Source of the DNA: Breviolum minutum Mf 1.05b.01
Taxonomy: Eukaryota; Sar; Dinophyceae; Suessiales; Symbiodiniaceae
Assembly (NCBI GenBank): GCA_000507305.1
Contig: DF241036.1
Coordinates: forward strand, 1 to 64,000
Direction: 5' to 3'
Length of the DNA stretch: 64,000 nt
Part shown: positions 56,501 through 64,000 of the stretch, piece after piece
Numbering within the stretch: position 1 is the stretch's first letter
Layout of the letters: each line of letters starts with the position of its first letter
Made by a program: the position numbers and the translations under genes
The notes under the pieces: generated by a model
What the model saw: only the letters and a program-made list of their open reading frames with translations
What the model was told of the DNA's origin: nothing
Database searches by the model: none

Positions 56501-58252
56501 TTGTTTTTTCATGGTTGTTTGGGGGGAGGAGGGGGAAACAAAAAAGACAGGTTGGAGAAAGTATATACTGTATATGAGTTTGAATGTGGATGATGAATAC
56601 GAAATTTTGGAAGTTTTGCTACTCATTCTAAATATTGACATGTACCTTGACCTTCCCGGTGTTAAGGGAACCAAAAGGTGCCATAGTCATCATCCACCAA
56701 CTTCTATCATCGTTTTAAATATTGATCTGGGCTTCAGATCATACAACCATTGAAATTCCGGTTGGAAATCAAAGGTCCATATCTTTCAAAAAAAACATCA
56801 AGCTAACACCATCCCCGATGGACCCTTGGTCGCTCCCACTCGCCTGACGTTCCTTCTCCAGGTACTCCGCGCGTTCTTCCGCACACCTTCATTGTAAGGT
56901 CGAACAGAAACAAGGCCCATTGCCGTTACTTTGGGTGATGTTCCATTACTTTTTTTTGGTTGTTTGATTTTAAGATTCGATACTGCCGTTCTTCAAATTG
57001 CTTAAAACGTATCATTAGGTCACCACTTCCCGACCACTTAGCTACCTTCACGGACCAGGTTTGAATGGAGCTTGGACCCAGTCATAGCCTAGCTGTTACA
57101 ACCTCGACATTCAACGGGGCGGCTAGGCCCCAATGTCCTACATTGCCCTATAGGTACCAGGGATGTCGAAAGGGCTTCCTGGGGATTCAGGCCCGCGGTG
57201 CAATCTCGAAACATAAGATATCATATCATACCATATCATACCATATCATACCATATCATACCATATCATACCATATCAACATAAATATATCAAGTATAAA
57301 TATCAATATCAATTCTTCATACCATAGACTTGCCACGAAAAAGAGTCTCTCAAAGCGCCTCCTATGATCTATTGACCAACAAAAACCGAGGAACATGGAT
57401 TCCAACTTTTCCTTCCGCTGCTCTTGTTTTCGCAGCTTCTGGGCTTTATTTCTTTGCTGCCTCAAGAAAGCCAAAAGGAGATAGCCAACAACCCCTTGGA
57501 AGCAGCCTTTGAGGCCCCATGGACTTATATATCACAACATATGTATATATGCATGTCAAAATCATTTATGTATATAAATACATATACATTTTGAAAAGGC
57601 TGCAAATCAGAAAAAATATGCAGTACCAAACTGACTTAAGCATTTGCTGCGAGATGACTTGAAGAAAGTCATGTGCGATATCTTGGAAACACATGCCAGA
57701 GAATGTTCAAAGTCTTCAACGACAACCACCACCACCACCGCCACCACCACCACCACCGCCACCACCCACCACCACCACAACCACCACCGCAGCAGCAGCA
57801 GCAAAGAAAAAGAACAACAAGAAACTTGTTTACTTGTTCTGGACACCCTGCAAGTGAACCCCTCACACCTCTGCTCTTTGGCATGCAATCGCTTCTGCTC
57901 CTTCCGCTCGCTCTTCCGCAAGCGCTTCGCTTCGATCTTTGCATCAACCTTCTCATCGTTCCCATCCTCATCGGCCTGCTGGTGCGGAACCCCAAAAGAA
58001 GCAAAAAATATATGACTCCATTTCCAGGACATCTTGCTAGTCTTAATTTGGAAGCAACAGACACATGTATTGAGACCTCCCCCAAAACAGAAATCCAGCA
58101 ATCTCGAGAGGCAGGCTCCACACCATGTCCTATCACCTTCAATGTGGATTTCAGATCCCCTTCCACCCCCCAAGCCCCCAACACCTCTCATTCCACCCCG
58201 CCTCATCCGTAGATAAGGGAGAGAGGCTGTCATCAGCCACGTCGTCGCCCAT
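53533..58252 (-). CDS. TRM10-type tRNA (guanine-9) methyltransferase, 3' end unresolved
   Basis: Exons joined in phase: 58252-58202 (start MGDDVADDSLSPLSTDE, GC donor), 57975-57869, 57460-about 57412, 56459-56391, 55464-55381, 55053-54958, 54487-54414, 54045-54006 (GC donor), 53740-53686, 53569-53533. The first three give a Lys/Arg/Glu-rich N-terminal helix (KRLRKSERKEQKRL), usual in TRM10. Then AAFERGRPR-VVNCSFDQSM, KELTSLAKQIQLAYTQ, GSKVQLHLTSV, GQLVILSPDA and EDEVYVIGGIVDR, the SPOUT-fold TRM10 core that binds SAM and methylates N1 of purine 9 in tRNA. Acceptors are AG|G throughout. Exon 3's donor is a guess (GA). The last roughly 70 residues are missing: the next coding frame is the TUTase. 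Confidence 0.8.
54832..54951. mobile_element. MITE family B in a TRM10 intron
   Basis: Left end TACACCCCCTAAAACTACCA, inner GGAACCTGAAAA / TTCTGGTTCC, right end CGTTTGTTTTCGGGTTAA. It starts only a few bases inside the intron after the exon ending at 54,958. Confidence 0.75.
55464..55800. other. TRM10 intronic DNA
   Basis: AT-rich, with no feature beyond the flanking splice sites. Confidence 0.4.
56222..56332. mobile_element. MITE family B in a TRM10 intron
   Basis: Left end TCTCACAGAAACTAGCATAG, right end ATCTTAGTTTTTTAGGGAGA, with internal CACCTGAAAA / TTTTCAGGGG. Confidence 0.75.
57207..57280. repeat. 10-bp tandem repeat (CATACCATAT)n
   Basis: About six copies within a TRM10 intron. Confidence 0.95.
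57718..57795. repeat. (ACC)n-type microsatellite in a TRM10 intron
   Basis: Runs of CCA/CAC/GCC triplets just after the second TRM10 exon. The poly-His frame is spurious. Confidence 0.9.
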
Positions 58253-58653
58253 GGGAAGCGATGGCTTGATATGTCCTTTGATCTTGGTGAATGTAGGGAT
58301 CTTTCCTTCATCCCAAATCATGAAGACCACCCTATTCTTGGGTAGATATTATGATCAATATTTCCCGGCCACATATACATCTATCTAAGCTTACATGCAT
58401 CATTTAAATATTACAGAAACCCCCAAAAAATATACAAAGCAACACGATCATCACAAACCATCGGTTAATCTTCCTGCAGGTGCTTTCAGTTTGGAAGTGG
58501 CACAAAAAACAATGACTGGCTGGACCTCATTCATCAACACAATTGCAGCTTTTGATGCCGTGGCTTCAGCCCAAAGTCTGGTAAGCCAAACTGAATCCCA
58601 AGGCCAACATGATCAAACAAGAGCAACAAAATTGAATGAATTGATAATATATT

Positions 58654-58757
58654 TACTCCACCGAAAACTAACATGTCCCCTGAAAAATGATGGTTGGAAG
58701 ATGTATTCCTGTTGAAATAGTCCCTTTTTAGGGGACATGTTAGTTTTCGGGGGTGTA
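58654..58757. mobile_element. MITE family B, upstream of TRM10
   Basis: 104 bp; ends TACTCCACCGAAAACTAACA and the inverse ending GGGGGTGTA. It is close in sequence to the 35,498 copy, including GGTTGGAAGA inside. Confidence 0.9.
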
Positions 58758-60450
<1,693 letters not shown>

Positions 60451-60462
<12 letters not shown>

Positions 60463-60600
60463 ATGGCATTTTCACTTTCGAGTCTCGGTCAGCGGGTCCT
60501 GCACTCAGGTCTTCACGGTGCGTCCACCAAGGAGCACTCGGGCGAAGACGGTGCGAAGAGACGTGCTGCAAAACTGGCCTAGAGACATCTACTATACACC
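60451..60600 (+). repeat. Duplicated segment downstream of OPR copy 1, small plus-strand ORF
   Basis: About 150 bp closely matching 63,110-63,258. On the plus strand it encodes MAFSLSSLGQRVLHSGLHGA and more, stopping at TAG 60,580-60,582. The other copy reads MAFSLSGLGQQVLHSGLHGA and stays open further. Its similarity is as high as that of the neighbouring OPR coding region, so it may be functional or just part of the duplication. Confidence 0.6.
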
Positions 60601-60842
60601 GTCACGCCATTTTCCAGAGTATAAATATAGAATATCATATTACCCATTGATCCAAGATCAGGAATGCATGATTTACCCACAAGGAATGATCTACCAACTG
60701 CCATCAGTTAGCCTGAAATCCGTTTCCAACAAAAAAATATTGTACAGTATCCTAGAATATCCTAGACAACAACCGCGTTCCTAGCAGTGTAAGAAACAGA
60801 AATGAATACCTAGCGATTCCAAGCAGTTCATCCTGTGGTTTG

Positions 60843-62069
60843 TCAACCCTTGGCGGGCTTCCAGCCGAAGTATCCTGACTGGCTTTTTGAAACATCTGAG
60901 TCAGAAAGCCCTCGCCGGACTCTCTCAGATTCCAATGCTTGCTTAAAATTAGCAAACTGACCATCAGGGTCCAACACATCATAGGACCACAGCAAAGCAC
61001 AGAGGCCCCAATCAGGAAAGGCCTTCAAAGCGGTAGACTCCAAGCGCTAAGAAGCAGAAACCATCAACTTCTCATGATGTAAGTTGACCTTGGCACAGGC
61101 CCAAACAACAACGGGTACGGCAAATTCGAGGTCCTTCCCCTTCAATGTTGGAAGCAAAGTGCTGAAATGACTGGCGGCGAATCCCACGAAATCGTTCTTG
61201 CTGCCTGGACCAGCAGCCAAGAAATCCTTAACTTCAGGGACCGAATCCTGAAGAAGGACCAGAGCCTCCAAACAATTGCAGATCTCTTGTGATTTAGAGT
61301 CTGCCTGATTGCGTGGGATCTCCTGCAAGAGTGCCGGCACCATCTGGAGCACTTCACGGGCATCATCTTTCAAGCGTGCTGCAGCCCACAAATTGTTGGA
61401 GAGATCCTGAGGAGTCATGTACTTTGCCTTGATCGAAATCTCTGCGGCAAGTTTGGGAAGCGCTGTCAACACTTCACGTCCCACTCCTTTCAACTGCACG
61501 CAGGCCAACAGATTGTTTGAAAGGTCCTGTGCGTTCATACGACTTGCTTTTTCACCCAGGGCCTGGACCAATGCCGTCAACAAGCCTTTGGAAACACCCA
61601 AACCATCGGACAACTGCCCCAAGCTCCAAAAAACGTTTGAAACTTCACGTGGTTCAAGCTGACCCTTCAGAGCCATATCTTGCACTCTTGCTGCCAGCTT
61701 TGGCAACACCGGACTCTCCCTCTCGCTCGGTGTGAGTCCACCATTCCGCTTCCAAGTTGCCAGGCTGCGGTATGCCGCAGATGCATGGAAATCATTGAAA
61801 ATTGGGCCATCCACCACTCCATCAAGAAGGTCAAGCAGTTCGGCGGCTGACTTTGCCTCCTTCATTTGTGATGTCAATTTCCTAGCTGCAGAATCTGTCT
61901 GCGTGCCATAAGAACCTGGCCGATTCTTGCGGGGCCTCTCTCTGACTCTTACCTGGACGGTCACATCCCGTGGCCGATGCCAAACGGCACCTGCCACAAA
62001 GGGCAGGCAATCCACACCATCGGTTCCTCCTCGGTGGCTTGGGTTTGACCAGCCATCATGCCCATCCAA
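60843..62069 (-). pseudogene. OPR/RAP-like repeat protein, copy 1, in-frame stop
   Basis: Starts about 62,069 and reads through helical repeats (MNAQDLSNNLLACVQLK, MTPQDLSNNLWAAARLK) like octotricopeptide or FASTK/RAP-associated repeats, which bind organelle RNA. The frame is broken by TAG at 61,049-61,047, just after NLHHEKLMVSAS. It then continues in the same frame for about 68 codons (WGLCALLWSYDVLD, RRGLSDSDVSKSQSGYFGW) to TGA at 60,843. Copy 2 has a Gln codon (CAG) at the aligned position, so one C-to-T change explains the stop. It is a recent pseudogene, a truncated protein or a readthrough gene. Confidence 0.7.
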
Positions 62070-62074
62070 AAAAA

Positions 62075-62400
62075 AATCCGTAAAGTCACCCCTAGCAAGT
62101 CACAAACCTGAATCCAGCCAATGTTTGAAAGGGTCCTACTAACAAATCTCAGTCGGTTGGATCATCTTCAACATCATAAAACCTACGCAGAATCGAACAT
62201 CTTCAATCACTTCAAAAGGCGACAGAACATGTCACCCCTAGCATTCGACCAAATTTAGAACTTAGATCAAATTTAATTCTGAAATCACCCCTAGCATTAG
62301 CAGCCCCTAGCAGGGCAACAGCCTGAAATCCAGTCAGTGTTGGAAAGGGTCCTACTCACAAATTTCAGTCAGTTGGGTTCTTCTTCAGCAATGTATGCAG
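62075..62400. repeat. Local duplication upstream of OPR copy 1
   Basis: Segments near 62,080-62,200 and 62,280-62,400 share GAATCCAGCCAATGTTTGAA / GAAATCCAGTCAGTGTTGGA, AAGGGTCCTACT and CAGTCxGTTGG in the same order. Both carry CACCCCTAGCA. Non-coding as far as I can see. Confidence 0.6.
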
Positions 62401-62454
62401 AACATCTTCAAACAAACCAAAAGTCAACAAATCGTCTAAAACACGTTGAAATCG

Positions 62455-62560
62455 TCACCCAAGGTTCCTGAGAATCTTGAAAAGCTTGCTATGCAAGCCA
62501 GGCATGTCAGCAGCATCCATTGCCTCACTCATCGCCTTCGATGGACAGAAGTGGACCTGA
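62455..62560 (-). CDS. Possible terminal exon, unknown
   Basis: After a GTCAG| acceptor the frame reads CPSKAMSEAMDAADMPGLHS then KLFKILRNLG and stop. Short and unassigned; it may be the end of a gene lying upstream of OPR copy 1. Confidence 0.25.
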
Positions 62561-63109
62561 CATGCTCTGCCATGGCTCTGGCAGCCCTGCTGCCGTGTCT
62601 TCACGTTGATTTGTGGATGGGAGAAGACTTGCGAACAAAGGACGCGATAGAATAGAATCTGAAATGGGAAATTAAATTCATATGAATCTGATATGAATAT
62701 GCAGAGAAATGAATCTGATGTGAAATGGCACGAACTGAATGTGACAATGATTTTGACGTCTTTCAGGTTCTTGTCTTTTGTAGGCGTGGCGCGGCTGTCT
62801 CTTGACGGAGGTCCAACAAATTGCGACAGTATCCAAGAACGGAAAGTGAGCCGAAAAGGCAAGTCAATGCTTTGAATCTCACATTCCGCAGCATCAAACG
62901 TTTAAGTTCCACTTCCAAGTTGTTCAGAAGTCAAAAGTCCTTTGGTGCAAGGTCACTGGATGTCAACATCTTAGATGTGATATGCAATTCCCTTCGTTCA
63001 GTCTTTTCCCCTCTGATGATCATGTCTAGCCAGCCCACCAAAAATCCATGAAAAATTCACCGTTTATACCGAACACGTCTGAAATCCACCGGCATGCCCT
63101 TTTTTCGTT

Positions 63110-63258
63110 ATCCACTTCCCCATGGCATTCTCACTATCGGGTCTCGGCCAGCAGGTCCTGCACTCAGGTCTCCACGGTGCGTCCACCATGGAGCACTCGG
63201 GCAAAGACGGTGCGAAGAGACGTGCTGCAAAACTGGCCAAGAGACATCTACTACCGTC
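63110..63258 (+). repeat. Duplicated segment downstream of OPR copy 2
   Basis: Partner of 60,451-60,600. The plus-strand frame from ATG 63,122 reads MAFSLSGLGQQVLHSGLHGA and MEHSGKDGAKRRAAKLAKRH and stays open to 63,337. Confidence 0.6.
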
Positions 63259-63462
63259 ACGCTATCTACATAATATAAATATAATTACCATCACACCATT
63301 TGTAGAATATAAATATACTAGTACCACGAATGCATGATGTACTAATTACTACGATTTTTATACTGCCAAGGAATAATCCACCAACTGCACACTTAGCCTA
63401 AAATCCAGGCCCACAAAGGTGATCTAAGCAAGCCGCTTTCATGCGGTTGATCTCGAGGTTTC

Positions 63463-64000
63463 TCAACCCCTGGCCTGATTCCACTCAAAGTATCCCGACT
63501 GGCTTTTGGACACATCTGCGTCAGAAAGACCTCGCCGGACTCTCTCAGATTCCAAAACATTCTTGAACTCGGCAAAGCGACCATTAGGGTCTAAAACATC
63601 ATAGGACCACAGCAGAGCACACATGCTCCAATCAGTCAATGTCTGCAAGGTTCCACCTGATTTCGCACGCTGAGCCACAGAAACCAACAACTCCTCTTGA
63701 TAAAAGTTGACCCTGGCACAGGCCCAAACCACCACAGGCATCTCAAGTGCTAAGCTCTTCCCCTTCAATTTCGGAAGCAAACGACTGAAACGACTGGCGG
63801 TAAACCCCACGAAATTGTTCTGACTGCGAGCAGCCAAAAAACTGCCAACTTCAGGGACCGAATCCTGCAGGAGGACCAGAGCCTCAAAACAATTGCAGAT
63901 GTCTTGCGAAAAAAAGCCTGCCTGCTTGCGTGGAATCTCTTCAACGAGTGCTGGCACCATCTGGAGCACTCCAGGGGCATCATCTTTCAGGCGCGCTGCA
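63463..64000 (-). CDS. OPR/RAP-like repeat protein, copy 2, 5' part outside window
   Basis: Open from the window edge to TGA 63,465-63,463, ending QSGYFEWNQARG. It aligns along its whole length with copy 1 (VLLQDSVPEV, MPVVVWACARVNF, MCALLWSYDVLDP, ESERVRRGLSDADVSKSQSG). No interruption, so this is the likely functional copy in the window. It continues beyond 64,000 with AARLKDDAPG. Confidence 0.75.
   Translation of the reverse strand, partial: AARLKDDAPGVLQMVPALVEEIPRKQAGFFSQDICNCFEALVLLQDSVPEVGSFLAARSQNNFVGFTASRFSRLLPKLKGKSLALEMPVVVWACARVNFYQEELLVSVAQRAKSGGTLQTLTDWSMCALLWSYDVLDPNGRFAEFKNVLESERVRRGLSDADVSKSQSGYFEWNQARG

Noticed and set aside
57607-58311. 234-codon minus-strand ORF
   Set aside because: It merges TRM10 exon 2 with intron and microsatellite sequence; splice-phase evidence places the real exon at 57,869-57,975.

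Overview
The window looks like nuclear DNA of a dinoflagellate, probably a Symbiodiniaceae-type alga. Five things point that way. Genes are split into many small exons separated by long, AT-rich, repeat-laden introns. Almost every acceptor is AG followed by G, and GC and GA donors occur beside GT. A relic of the dinoflagellate spliced leader sits upstream of one intronless gene and a degraded one upstream of another. The reverse-transcriptase polyprotein is of a type I recall from dinoflagellate genomes. Every gene I can support lies on the minus strand, as in dinoflagellate unidirectional gene arrays. No database search was possible; family names come from motifs and splice-phase reconstruction.

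Layout. 1-1,000: the 5' part of a retroelement-like unit, a small membrane-protein ORF coupled by a TGATG overlap to a second ORF that leaves the window. 1.7-8.2 kb: scattered, well-formed exons of unrecognised genes, interrupted at 4.8-5.5 kb by a secreted-protein gene carrying a spliced-leader relic. 8-22 kb: mostly AT-rich non-coding DNA with MITEs, microsatellites, a few orphan exons and a small membrane-protein ORF. 22-28 kb: exons of a TMEM65-like mitochondrial membrane protein. 29.6-44.7 kb: a 13-exon MATE-family transporter, reconstructed with consistent splice phases. Its second intron holds a ~6 kb retroelement (gag-like, RT, RNase H and methyltransferase-like domains), and most of its other introns hold MITEs of four families. 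45-51.5 kb: orphan exons and repeats. 51.9-53.3 kb: an intronless nucleotidyltransferase (TUTase/poly(A)-polymerase type) with a hydrophobic N-terminus. 53.5-58.3 kb: a multi-exon TRM10-type tRNA methyltransferase whose 3' exons I could not find. 60.4-64 kb: a tandem duplication of OPR/RAP-like repeat proteins, the first copy broken by an in-frame TAG and the second running off the window.

The genes do not form a pathway. Three of the recognised families act on RNA or organelle RNA (TUTase, TRM10, OPR-like). The strongest unusual material is the nested retroelement with a methyltransferase-like domain between RNase H-like segments, its leader-bearing 160-bp tandem repeats and small upstream membrane ORF, the spliced-leader relics, and a rich set of short inverted-repeat elements seeded through introns.
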